Notes: generated from the letters alone by a model not told the origin. A DNA stretch of 64,000 nt from Syncephalis fuscata (GCA_025786725.1 JAHLTZ010000017.1:1-64000); one strand, 5' to 3'; shown: positions 11,917-24,037, numbered from the stretch's first letter. Program-made: numbers and translations.

Positions 11917-12892
11917 ATGTCTAGATATGATCCATTGAGTGAGCTGAACGCCATAGGATATTTGAAGGACGCAGAGAATGATACGGCCGAGCTGAGAAGG
12001 CGTTCCTTTGGTGTTTACTCCCAATTGCTATCTATTATGGCATTGCTTTTTATCTTTCTTTACAATAGCTACCGTTCTATTAAGATGGTGTGCAAACGCT
12101 CCTATAGGGCCTCGCCCTGGTGTTGTCTCGTATCATCACTGGCCGGCGTTTCTTATGTCGGCGGTATTGCTATGGTCCATCATCTACCCTTTGGACCTTC
12201 GTGCCATATTGTTATTTGGGCCGCCATTATTGGCATGACCATTTCAACTATGGCCATTAATACATTGTTGCTGGAACGTGCCTATCTTGCACACCAACGC
12301 AATCGATATCTATTAATATTTGGTATTTTATTAGTTGTACCAGCTCCCGTTCTTATCTATCGTGCATGGTATGATGTACTTGCTACATTTAGTCCAGGTA
12401 CAGGCTGCCATGGCACTTATCCACCCTCATTCCCGGCATTTCGGCTGCTTATTGACTTGCCTCCAAATGCCGTATTTTCCGTGGCCTTTCTTGCCGTTAT
12501 CTATCAGCAATATCGTCGATTTGGCGACCGATGTTGGAAACGTCTGACACATGACGGCATTACCACTATGCTTTTAGTAATTCTGTCAAATCTAACATGT
12601 GTAATTTTCAATTTAAGCGACATCCTTGGCGATACGAAAGATGTACTTTTTATTGTTGATTGGTAAGTTAGTAGAGCTAAGATATCAATGATTTGTTTAT
12701 TAATTAATTGCCATTAGGGCCATTACATCTTCACTTGTCGTAGAAAACACCTACAGAATGTCAACTTCGCTTACGGATACAGAGCCGACAGTTTGTCAAC
12801 AGCCTATACCTCGCCGACAACATCGAAAATTGCCATCACGCGACTTCCAAACCCAAGCTATCGCTGATTCGCAATATACACTGAAATATTAA
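11917..12892 (+). CDS. Seven-helix (GPCR-like) membrane protein, paralogue 2
   Basis: Tandem paralogue of the gene at 10027, about 50-55 percent identical by eye over the membrane region. Starts MSRYDPLSELNAIGYL with the same seven hydrophobic segments and the same intron position (12663-12717, splitting the Trp codon of VDW in helix 7), so the pair arose by duplication of an intron-containing gene. Conserved Cys pairs (GPSCHIV and GTGCHGTYPP) could form an extracellular disulfide as in many GPCRs; this is inference. The C-terminal tail after the last helix is short, polar and basic (PIPRRQHRKLPSR) and differs from paralogue 1. No ligand or G-protein link can be read. Confidence 0.75.
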
Positions 12893-13849
12893 TTAGCTAA
12901 TTTTAAAACGTTTATTTCTACGCAAAATGCCACGGTATAGCTTATTTTATATAACTTATTTCAAAGACAACATATGCCATATGAAATGCAACTGATTGGC
13001 TTAGGCGCCAACTCGGCCCCCGATTTATCGAGCGGTGATTGAATTGTTAGCGTAGGAATAAAAAAGTCTGGTACTTATTTGTGCAATGCAAAGTCTAAAA
13101 ACAGAAATACCAACTGGCTTCTTTTCAGAATGTAGTTCATGTCATATGTATATAATTATGTATAATTAGCAACGTATTGTTTAATCATGTAGCTAATGAA
13201 ATGCAATTTAAAGCATGGCCAGGAAATATCAATTACACTCCTTTTTAAGGCAAAACAATGTTTCTATTTATGGTAATTTACTATAAATAAAGGCAGCCAT
13301 TTTATATTTACTAAAACATATAGATTATATCATAACAATTGAAGTTTGAAGAGACGACTTTGATATACAAACATTGTACTATTAAATCAAATTTTATACT
13401 GTTAAAATTACGCAGTATCCATTTTATTGCTAATAACTTGTAGTCAAAGCAATACTATAGCCAAATCAGTTACATTTAACTAAAAAATAGCAATTATGTT
13501 ATTTAATTTGCTTTTAAGCACTAAATACAATTATTTATAGCTTAAACATCATATTAACTAGTTCTTTAATAGCTGAATATTTTTTGCTACATGTTTGTAC
13601 AAATTGGCCTTACTTTACTTTCATATTAATCTTATTACGCATGTATTCTATTCATTTTAGAATAGTATAATCTAACAAATCACCTATATCTTTCATCATA
13701 TATATATATAGGCAAATAAATAAACACATGTCATGACTTTGATACAACAATAATAACAATAAACTGGCAAGTATGAAATAATTTCGCGAGTACAGCCTAC
13801 TGGTAAACTCTCGCTATTCATTCGACTGCATCAAAAAGAAACGCAACAT
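12893..13849. other. Spacer, about 960 bp
   Basis: Lies between the 3' ends of the seven-helix gene (+) and the eL27 gene (-), which are convergent. Very AT-rich, with stops in all frames and a TATATATATA run near 13699. No gene, repeat copy or RNA recognised. Confidence 0.5.
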
Positions 13850-14425
13850 TTAGAAGCGGAGCTTGACGAAGAACCACTTGTTCTTGCCAGAGTGGAAACG
13901 CTGGGTCAAAGCGGAACGAACCTTCTTCTTGGCAGCAATGCGCTGGGATGGGTCGCGGATAGCCTCTGGGTTCACGATCTGCTTAAGCTGCTCGAGCTCC
14001 AAGGTGTAGCGAGTTGGCATCAAGTGGTTGTAGTTGATGGCCTTGATGAATGGCTTCATGTGGGCGCGCTTGGTCACCTTCTTGCGGCTCATGTCCGAGG
14101 TGATGCGGCGTGGGTAGCGGTCAATACCGACAACCAAAGCGTGACCATACTGGCGGTCCTTGGTGCCCTCGTCGTAGTTCTTGACGATGACGACCTTGCG
14201 GCCAGCATAACGACCGTTAAGAACGATAGCGACCTATAATTACAAGTAGCATTGGTTAGTGTTAATTCATCATCTTTAATATTAGGCTGCTCAACACCAA
14301 TAGTCATTATCATCATCATCATCATCCTTATTATTAATGTATAATATATTTCTTCAAGTGACTTGGTTATTGTCGCAACTATCGCTACACTAGATACATA
14401 CCTTGCCTGGTTTCAAGAACTTCAT
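13850..14425 (-). CDS. RPL27: 60S ribosomal protein eL27
   Basis: Structural protein of the large ribosomal subunit. A 24-nt first coding exon gives MKFLKPGK; a 168-nt intron (14234-14401) follows, then VAIVLNGRYAGRKVVIVKN (KOW-type fold), HALVVGIDRYPRR, YNYNHLMPTRY and the diagnostic C-terminus GKNKWFFVKLRF. Length of about 135 residues is normal. The frame is intact. The coding sequence is markedly more GC-rich and codon-biased than neighbouring genes, as expected for high expression. A GT at 14837 and an AG directly before the start context (14431) define a probable 5'-UTR intron, so the leader and promoter lie near 14840-14920. Confidence 0.97.
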
Positions 14426-14430
14426 GGCTA

Positions 14431-14837
14431 CTGCAATTCACAAGGCAAACAACCTAGCAATATTAGTTACTGTAAATATTAACGCGGTATTCACCAATAA
14501 ATCCCATTAGATAGAATAGCCGACTATATTATAATACAAGCCACTCGTCTTTCGTGACAATGTCAATAGCTATTTGACAATAGCATAGCCAACACACTAT
14601 AGAACGACTTGCCACTAGATAGTTTACCAATGGTAATGAATCGTGTCTTTTCTCATTCCATCTTTCTTTAAAATAGTTCTATTATGTATCTATCCACCAT
14701 CTATTATAATATTCATCATCGTAATTCATCCATCCATCCATCCATCTATAGATCTGTCTACTTGTCTAGCGGCATACTAATAGATTCATGGTCATGGCCG
14801 GCACATCCCGCACCTGTATATCTTTAACGACACCTAC
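14431..14837 (-). other. Probable 5'-UTR intron of RPL27
   Basis: On the minus strand, CAAAAG/GTAGGTGTCG at the distal end and TTGTGAATTGCAG/TAGCCATG at the proximal end are good splice sites bracketing about 407 nt. The interval contains a (CATC)n tract at about 14724-14746. First introns in leaders are common in highly expressed ribosomal protein genes. Needs transcript evidence. Confidence 0.55.
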
Positions 14838-14875
14838 CTTTTGATGCGTGTAGATACCGAGCGTGTCCGTCGGAT

Positions 14876-14915
14876 AGAAAAGAGAGGAGGAGCCCGCCAG
14901 TTTGGGTGGTGCATC
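14876..14915 (-). promoter_or_regulatory. Shared ribosomal-protein promoter element, copy at RPL27
   Basis: On the minus strand this reads GCACCACCCAAACTGGCG followed by GGCTCCTCCTCTC. The same two blocks in the same order occur upstream of the uL14 gene (16404-16440). Here it sits just upstream of the inferred leader exon. Confidence 0.45.
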
Positions 14916-14943
14916 CACTGTGACAGTAAAAACTGACAACTCA

Positions 14944-14965
14944 CACACACACACACACACACACA
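14944..14965. repeat. (CA)n microsatellite
   Basis: An uninterrupted CA-dinucleotide run of about 22 bases in the spacer upstream of RPL27. The open frame across it on the minus strand (a Cys-Val run) is a repeat artefact. Confidence 0.9.
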
Positions 14966-15306
14966 ATTTTACAACTAATTATTCATTCACACCCATTTTG
15001 TACCATTTAATTCAATCAATCAGTTATTGCACTATTTACTTGTGTATTTACATATCACTTTACCAATAAATATCAATATTTCATCATAGTAACACTAGTA
15101 ACACATATAATTATAATAAACACATTATCATTGCAACAATATCATAGTATAGACACATAAATATAAACACAGTATAGAATAAGAAGGCACAGGTGTTTAC
15201 TAAGGTGTATCGCAACTGGAACACAAAGAGCAAATTCAACAAGTGCAACCTAATAAACGATGTTGATGTAGATGGTTCAGTGATAATGTAATGGCTGTCA
15301 CGCTGC

Positions 15307-16322
15307 TTAGACAACAGTGCCGGAGCAGGAGGCAATACGTGGCCACAAATCGGCGCATTCCTTGGCAACTGGACCGGTAATGGCAGATCCCTTCATTTCA
15401 CCCTTTGGGTTGACAATAACACCGGCGTTGTCTAAAGATTATATAGGTAATAAAATAATCAATCAATTCATTAGTACATTGGTGTTAAAGAAATGACCGT
15501 AGCCATTGGTAGTACATCAAATACTTACCCTCAAAGTAGAGGAACACACCATCGCGTCTGCGCCATGGCTTGCGCTGGCGAATGACCACGGCAGGCATGA
15601 CCTTCTTACGGAGATCTGGCTTACCCTTCTTGACAGTGGCCATATCATATCGCCGGCACCGGCAGCCGGGAGACGATTAAGACGACCCTGGATGGCCTTG
15701 ACCGAAATGACATAGAGATTCTTGGCACCTGAGTTGTCAGCGCAGTTCATGACGGCACCAACCGGCAGACCAAGGGTCATGCGGAATTTGTTACCAGCCG
15801 CTAAATACATCAATGATGATTAACAAATGAGACTATTTACTCGTCTTGAATGCTTACCTCCTCCGCGTCCTATAACATAAAGAATACCAATAATATTGTT
15901 TGTTAGTTAACTGTTCGCGTAAATGTACACTTAATGTCCCATCACACAAAGCCCATTAATAGCACACCAGCTATAATAACCAGGCAGTAGACCGCGATTA
16001 CAAGCAGTTATTTACCAAGCTGTGCTACAACAGTGCAATTAAGGAATCATTGCCATTGCTTAATAAACAATCTACTCATAATCTGTATTTCTATATTATA
16101 GTGTAGGTCAATATGGTCTATACTTGTATTACTATCGCTATTGGTATTAGGCCGCGAGATTCAACGCGTTAAGCTAACCAGTTCAATAGTCTCTGTATTT
16201 TCTTTAGTGTATCTTTTCTATCCAATTTGTTTTTACTCTCTCCATCCATCCATCCATCCATCTATACATCCATCCATCTGTTTCTATACTCTATCGACCA
16301 GATACATACCGCGTTTAGACAT
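15307..16322 (-). CDS. RPL23: 60S ribosomal protein uL14 (RPL23), four exons, one frame break
   Basis: Large-subunit protein at the subunit interface. Exon 1 is 13 nt (ATG at 16320-16322), exon 2 is only 12 nt (15858-15869), exon 3 is 15529-15800 and exon 4 is 15307-15431. Joined they give [49 protein letters not shown], then [43 protein letters not shown] and [13 protein letters not shown], the expected uL14 sequence. Between GAGDM and ATVKKGK, at 15641-15647, one base is missing: GATATGATATGGCC reads into a wrong frame, whereas one extra base restores the conserved block. Intron 1 (15870-16309) holds a (CATC)n run. A functional uL14 is essential, so an assembly deletion is the default explanation. 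Confidence 0.93.
16245..16282. repeat. (CATC)n tetranucleotide repeat in uL14 intron 1
   Basis: Seven CATC units with one interruption, within the first intron of the uL14 gene. Similar tracts occur in the RPL27 leader intron and upstream of eIF1. Confidence 0.85.
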
Positions 16323-16403
16323 GATGAATGGTAGGTGTAAAGTGTGCTAGACGCTACCGTGGTGACTTTTCCTACTATAGCAGAAGGAATCCAAGCCGAA
16401 TGT

Positions 16404-16440
16404 GAGAGGAGGAGCCAGTTGGCATTGGGTGGCGATGCAC
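16404..16440 (-). promoter_or_regulatory. Shared ribosomal-protein promoter element, copy at uL14
   Basis: Minus-strand sequence GTGCATCGCCACCCAATGCC then AACTGGCTCCTCCTCTC, about 80 bp upstream of the start codon. It matches the element upstream of RPL27 in both blocks and their order. Confidence 0.45.
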
Positions 16441-16593
16441 GCCTCTGATGCCACCAACCCGTGTCGATAGTCTAAACATAGACTTGATTCAGACCTATTA
16501 CTATATGTTAAATAAGATAGCTTTTTTTGGCTGTGTTATCGAATAAACATGATGACATTTACTCTTTTCCAAGTGTTTATTTTAAACCAAATC

Positions 16594-17448
16594 AAAACAT
16601 ATCAATATAAATATAAACAACATTGTTAATATCCTTCTTTTAGATATTCACATTAAAAGCCGTAAAAGCCTATTATTTGGCGGTAATAGCCATCTAAAGC
16701 GATAACTCAGTGTCAATTGCCAGTGCCATTTTTGGGCAATTAAACAAAGAGTACACACATTTATTTGTACAGTATCAGCGTTGTATGCAAAGTACATAAT
16801 CCAATAAAATGTAGTGATAACTAGTGGCCAATACTAAGCAATACGCGTATAAACTATAGTTCTAGCCATGCTAAACAAAAATCAAATGGCTGTATTTGTT
16901 AAGCCATTACGGTATACAGAGCCAAATGCATTAGATATAACGCCGATTGTTGCGTTAGAAAGCACGGATCAATGCGATGCTTTAAGCAGTATAACAGGCA
17001 AGTAAAGAAGTAATGCCAACAATGAGGGACTAAAGGCGAATATACTCAAACATAACAACACTAAGCCAATAAACACTTACTATGCTAATAAAATGTCAAG
17101 GCCAGTGTACAGAGTAAAGACGAGCTGCAAACAAAATAGGCTCAAAGAAGGCAATGCAAAAAGTAATGTAGCGAGTGTTTGCATTTAAGCTAGTAGTCAA
17201 CCAGTTATTAACACTAGCCAAGTAGTCGATGCAGAATATAAACGTGTATACAATCGATAGATGCTGTCAAGTGTAATGCGAAAGAGGACGCGTTGACGTA
17301 GATTGTAAGCAGCTCAGTCAATGAGGGGATTTATAACAATATGATGTCAACACCATTAGTAATTAAGCTAATAAAAAATAAATACTACTATACCAAAGTT
17401 CAGTATACATAGAACATACTATTAGTTAGTAAATAGTAAATGTATAAA
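16594..17448 (-). repeat. Arm 2 of the ~855-bp inverted duplication
   Basis: Reverse-complement partner of 4394-5250, about 11.3 kb away. It lies just upstream of the uL14 gene and interrupts the long spacer before Cdc42. On the + strand it holds an ORF starting at ATG 16868 (MLNKNQMAVFVKPLRY...) that is open for 46 codons, meets TAA, and is then open in the same frame for about 60 more Lys/Asn-rich codons. The same stop is present in both arms. This looks like a degenerate coding fragment of a mobile or duplicated element; no family is recognised. Confidence 0.85.
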
Positions 17449-18424
17449 ACAATGGAGCCATTGCACTTTCTCCCACATCCTTGCATTCCTTCTAGCATAG
17501 CCATGCTGTGTATCAGATGGAAACACTTATCAAACATGCAGCCAGTATCCTAGGATAATCTGTTGAACCGGTTGTCGGGTCACGCTAGACGATACAAGTA
17601 AGCCGGTTAGTGTTGACAACTCCTTGGCTCTTTCGCCGTTTATAATCATGCTCACAAACCGTTAAATAAGGCCATGTTTTCTTTTAGTCGATAATATGCC
17701 AAAGGTTTTTTGCATTACCGCGCCCCTTTTTGTCTTACCTGTCTGTGTGTACACTGTTTGATTAATTGCTCTGTCCTCTCGCTCTCTCTCTTATTTCCTC
17801 TCACTATTCTGTTGGTTTGTTCTTTTCTCTCATTCTATCTATATTTACACTTTTAGTATTCCATTGATCCTAGTCCAGTTGTGTGTGTACCTGTGTGTAC
17901 TTGTGTGCGTACCTGTGTGTATGCAGTAACCGCCACCCATCACATCATCTATCACTTATCGTCTCATTATCCATTTATCCACCCACACACACACTGCCAT
18001 TCTTTCTTTCGCTCTTTCTTTCGTCCACTCGTTCACTCTACTCACTCCCATTCTCTTTCGCTTTATTTCTTTCTGTTTGTCGTCAGCTTAGTGTGTTTGC
18101 CTCGATTCGCTACCTTATTTTCGTTTACTTTACTGTGTTGTATCGCACGTCATCCTATTCCAACACAAACACACCGGCTTCTTCTATCATCCCTTTTGCC
18201 GCCAACTCTTGGATACGTTGGCTTGAATGTGAGTAATGTGTTGCTGGTCTGGAACAAGATGCAGTAACAATATAATCTAAATCGAGCTGGTTATATGCAG
18301 TATTGTTTATGTATATGCATACAGCCTTTTCCTTTTATCTTGTCTATATTTTTTAAAAGGTCCGCGTGACCTCAAAGTTATTGAAATACATAGACAGAAT
18401 AGAAGGGAGGGAGACTGTATGCGC
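17449..18424. other. Spacer upstream of Cdc42, pyrimidine-rich
   Basis: From about 17700 to 18200 the + strand is strongly pyrimidine-biased (CTCTCGCTCTCTCTC, many TCTTTC blocks) with TGTGTG/CACACA runs near 17880-17990. The long open frames here are products of that low complexity and have no recognisable protein. Likely promoter or leader sequence of the Cdc42 gene. Confidence 0.55.
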
Positions 18425-18566
18425 ATAGACACAAGCAATAGCGCACTCAAGCAGTTAAATTTAGATTATATGGTCGTCACATATAAATCACGAGACCAAT
18501 CGTGACATATGTCGACACATCTTAAGCTAAATTTAACTGCTTGAGTACGTTGTTGCTTGTGTCTAT
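18425..18566. mobile_element. 142-bp MITE-like element with 40-bp terminal inverted repeats
   Basis: The ends 18425-18464 (ATAGACACAAGCAATAGCGC...) and 18527-18566 (...TTGCTTGTGTCTAT) are reverse complements with only a few mismatches, around a 62-bp core. No coding capacity. A target-site duplication is not obvious. It lies about 225 bp upstream of the Cdc42 start, so it may alter that promoter. Confidence 0.7.
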
Positions 18567-18790
18567 TAGTCAGGATGACAGGTGGCTGTCATGTTATGGC
18601 TAGCTATTTAAAGGCTATACATTGGCTATAGTCTTTGGGATTTAATTCTATTTCGTTGTATGCATATTCGTTTATTTCGTTACTAACGCCTATTTTGTTT
18701 CATTCGCTTTCATTTCCAGTCGTCATTTCTTCTCGTTTCATTTCTCATCTAGCTAGTGTATTTCTGTTTTAGAATACACTTTTATTTGGC

Positions 18791-19664
<874 letters not shown>

Positions 19665-20547
19665 GGTGCTTTAAGGTGTGCTCACGCACGTTGGTTGTCT
19701 AACAAGAAATGACGAAGGGATATACATAGAGCAACAAACACGCACATACACAGCACACAAACCATATTGTATACGAGCATAGTTGTAGGCGTTGCCGACG
19801 CGGGATAAGAACGAGAACATATTTGTAAACATGCAAAAAAGCCATTAGTTGTTTTACAAACTGTCAATCTACCATAATTGAACGTGACATGTAGATACTG
19901 TCTTATTGAAGAAGTTTATCTATTTAGTACTACAATCATCCCTTGTCCAGTCAACATGTGATTGTTTTATTTTAGAGCACGAAGAACTGCTCCACTTGCA
20001 TGAATTTCATTAATTTGTTTCCAAAGTTTCTTCGTCTTTTGCGCTATTATTATTATTATTTCAATGTTGAACCGACTAATATGTACACATGCACACATTC
20101 ATTATGGATTGGTTAGCCTTTTCTTTTTCTCTTTCTCCTTCCTCTCTCCTCTCCTCCCCTCTCTTTTGATCTATTACTATTCTTATTGTTTAATCCCTTT
20201 GAGTTGATCCTTATCATTTCTAGTTAAGTAGCCAAAGTTTATCGTGAGCATCCCGTGCATCTTTTTGTCGTCTTATTCTATATACACACACGTATATCCA
20301 CACCACTCACCGATTCATCCACACACACACACACACACACACACCTATTATCATTTACAGCACAATGTATTCCGTCTATGACTATGATATTTTACCACTA
20401 TTAGCATCTTTATTTGCTCCAATGTCCCAGTCTAAATGTTATTGATATTGTTAAATGAGTGGAACAGATAGTTTATTCATTATCATCATAAATACAGTCT
20501 AGTTTAATTGTAATCGTTATTATTACGATCAAGAAGTGATGACGTGA
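19665..20547. other. Convergent spacer between Cdc42 and PabAB
   Basis: About 880 bp holding the 3' regions of two convergent genes. Contains a TCTCC-rich pyrimidine tract near 20125-20165 and a (CA)n microsatellite at about 20320-20344. No gene recognised. Confidence 0.55.
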
Positions 20548-23500
20548 CTAAGTATTACTGTTGTTTAGTAATGTTTGTTGAAATCGATTCAAACTAATAA
20601 AATTTATCAGTGTCAATCGATAATTACCAGCCATTGAACTGTACTTACCTTGGTAATACAGCATCTGCTTTTATAATTGCTTCATGCCATTCTTCCATAG
20701 GATCTGAAAGAATAGTAATGGCACCACCAGCACCGATTGTGACCGCTAATTAAATGTATAATTATAATGGCATGTCTATTTACTAATTAAACTTACCTTG
20801 TCCATCACGTATAACTACAGTTCGAATAACTACGTTGAAATCGGCCGATCCATTAATGGATAAGTAGCCTAAACATCCAGAGTAGATACCACGCGGTCGA
20901 TGATCTTCTAACAACTCTAGTAATTGTACGGATCTTAATTTTGGTGCACCAGTCATTGAACCTAATATAGTACATGTAAAGTTGAATAAAGATCAAAACA
21001 ATTAGCATCGTTTATATTAATATTTACTTATTAATGCTTATTGTGCCACTTGCCAGGGGGGAAGCAGCTTTGAAGTGCTTTGACGGCATTTACTTGTTCT
21101 TTAAGCCGACCATCAACGGTAGTTACCATTTGATGTACTGTCTCGTATGTTTCAACCGTCATTAACTGTGGAACACGAACACTATGTGGTGGACAAATAC
21201 GTGCCAAATCATTACGAATTAAATCAACAATCTATAGATCGATCAGTATTAATGAATGGACAAATAGCAATGTAATAATTACTTACCATAAGATTTTCTC
21301 CTCGTTCCTTCACATTAACGGCAAGCGAGCGTGCTAACTCTGCATCTTGTTGTTGAGCACAGGCTGGATCATTGCCATTGTTGTCAAGAGGCAGGCTTTG
21401 TTACAACAGCAAGTGCGTTGTCGTTTAAGTGTTCCTTTAATAGGCCGCATTTGAATAGTGCCGGCTCGTGATACACGTAAAAATCGTTCAGGACTAGCTG
21501 AGGCAACACATAATGAGGGTCCTAGATTTAAATAAGCCGCATATGGTGCCGGATTATCATTGCGTAGTTGTCGATAGAAATCAAATGTAGTCAGTGCATT
21601 GGTATTGCTATTACTTGTTGGTGTACACGGTAGTAATCGTTGTGAAAAGTGCATCGCCAACTGCATCGTCAAACATAGCTCATATGATTCACCATCTCTA
21701 ATAAGCGATTGAGCTCGATCAATCTTTTCTAAATAACTGCTGCATGTATCAGATGGACGAGGTTGAATTGAATGTGGATTAAACATTTTGGCTGCAGTTA
21801 TCAATGATGCTTTTTGAACATGCGATAATGGTGTTGTTTCCTTTGTATGGGCTTCATTTAATTGCTGTGTTGTTTCTTTCATCCATGCATCGCATGCTTT
21901 ACGTGACATACCGACTATAGGTGTATCGATTACTTTAATATCATTTGATAGTGGCGATGGTGGCGGTGTATTGCGTACTAGTGCTACTAACCAAGTAGTC
22001 CCTGTCGTGTAGTCGATAGATACAAATCGATCAAGAAATATAAATGCCGCATCTGGCATCTTTGAATGCGTATCCATGTTAGATAAAGTGTTGGTAGTGA
22101 TAGATGCCATTTGATGCTGTTCATGTTCATTCTCATCTCTTAATGGATGTGATGTATAGCCTGGCAATGATTCCTGCTTCATTTCATAGCCAAAATAACC
22201 AACTAGACCTGTACAGAAATCAAATTCTGGTATTGGCTCTAATGGTTTTGTTGTTGTTGTATCTGTTTGAACCAATTCTGTTGGTACATGTTTAAATTGT
22301 TGCATAAATCTTGATGTCCAATCCCAGAATGTATCGCTAGGTGCCAATGTCTTCTTTTGCTCAATATAATTATTACTGCTATTAAGTGATGCTGATGGTT
22401 GTTGCAGTTTAACCGTAGCTGATAAACAATATTGCTGTAATTTAACTTGTTTGCTGTCCAAGTAATATTCTACTTTAAATCTAATGGTATGATTATTAGT
22501 AATTTAATATAAATATATAATAACTTACCCTGTCGTTGATTGACACGACCCCATAAGACTGAATTGGCTTTGTCGGTCATTTGCCTAATTAATATTGATC
22601 ATTTCAAATTATTTAATTAATATTATTATAACTATTAACTAATCGATTGACTTACTCGTGCACTATCAAGCCATACACTTGCATCATCATGCCGATATAA
22701 TGTATGGAAAACAAGATCTGGCTTTGTAACATAAGGTAGTTTTTGAGCATAAATAGTTAGTGGTGTAGCATGCAGCTGTTGTGCATTGCTATTCATCGTT
22801 AATGTCATCGGTATTGATGCGGGTACAGTAGTGATGCAAAGGCTTTTAATAGTATCTGGCAGATTTGGACGACGTGATAGTAGCCATTCTATTAATCAAC
22901 AAGTTAGTAATCATCATCTAAATAAACCATCTATTTAGTATAGACTGTACCGTTTGATGCCAACGAGCAGTAATTTCCAAAAAGTTGTGCATTAATAATT
23001 GACCATGTTCTGTACAGACCGACTAGATAAATTAATAGTTATACACGTGTTATCTATATAGTTGTACATATTTAAATATATAAATACCTCAGGATGAAAT
23101 TGTACGCCATAGAATGGCTTATCTCTATGCTGTAATGCCATGATAGTACGTCCATTTGAAGATGAGTTATATGTTTTACCATTCTTGTTCTCCATAGTAT
23201 ACGCTAATACTTTAATACTAGAAGGTAAATCTAATAGTAGCAGTAATAAATAATAAATAAATAATTAATTAATATAATCAAATGGTAGTACCAATTCATA
23301 CCTGTTTCTGACACCATCAATGAATGATATCGCACCACCGAAAAAGGGGAGGAAATATGATCAAATAGCGATAAGGCCGATTGATCAGTAGATGAGATCA
23401 AGTGAACTGCATTGACTTGACCATGAACAGGTGTAGATGCATGTACAATCTAATATTAATAACATATTCATTGTATAAGTTATAACAATTAGATCAATTA

Positions 23501-24037
23501 ATCTAATGAATTACCTTACCACCGGCCATATAAGCAATGGCTTGGTGTCCTAGGCAAACACCAAGTATTGGTATATTGGTATATCGTAATAGATCAGATA
23601 CTACACCAACATCCTTTATTATTATAACATACAAATATATAATATAATATAGTATCAAATAAATATCAAATAAATGATTCATATTTATCGTATAATTACC
23701 GTAGATTGTTCAGGTGTACCAGGGCCTGGCGATAAAATAATACCATCAAAGTGCTCAAGTACATTATCGCGTAAATATTCCCTATTATATATAAATATAT
23801 ATTAGTATATATATATCCATTATTTGCTCCTATTAGTTGTATTTCTACTTACCAGGTCAACTGGTCATTCTGAATAACTACTACTTGAACATATTTCTCC
23901 GGTAGTAGTTGTAACAAGTTGAGTGTGTACGAGTCATAGTTATCAACCACCAAGATACGTAAACACATTTGTACAGCCCGTGACGTGACACTCACAGGCA
24001 GTGGTGTATCCACCAAGAGCATACGTGGTTCCGGCAT
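20548..24037 (-). CDS. Fused aminodeoxychorismate synthase (PabA-PabB type); two frame breaks and a GC-AG intron
   Basis: Makes 4-amino-4-deoxychorismate from chorismate and glutamine for folate synthesis; cytosolic. The N-terminal glutamine amidotransferase shows [24 protein letters not shown], nucleophile [17 protein letters not shown] and GVQFHPE. The C-terminal chorismate-binding part shows [76 protein letters not shown] and [12 protein letters not shown], ending at 20548-20550. About a dozen exons. Intron 20962-21053 begins with GC (G/GCAAGT), not GT. Single-base breaks lie near 21391-21410 (just after GTLKR) and at the exon joint near 22890-22951 (HQT to WLLSRRP). The catalytic motifs are all in consistent frames, so the gene is probably functional. 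Confidence 0.9.

Noticed and set aside
13892-14239. 115-codon open frame on the + strand
   Set aside because: Antisense shadow of the GC-rich, codon-biased RPL27 coding exon.
15506-15715. + strand open frame near 15.5 kb
   Set aside because: Antisense shadow of uL14 exon 3.
17881-18267. Long overlapping open frames upstream of Cdc42
   Set aside because: Low-complexity pyrimidine and CA/TG-rich sequence produces stop-poor frames; the translations are Ser/Leu/Phe/His runs with no domain and no splice structure.
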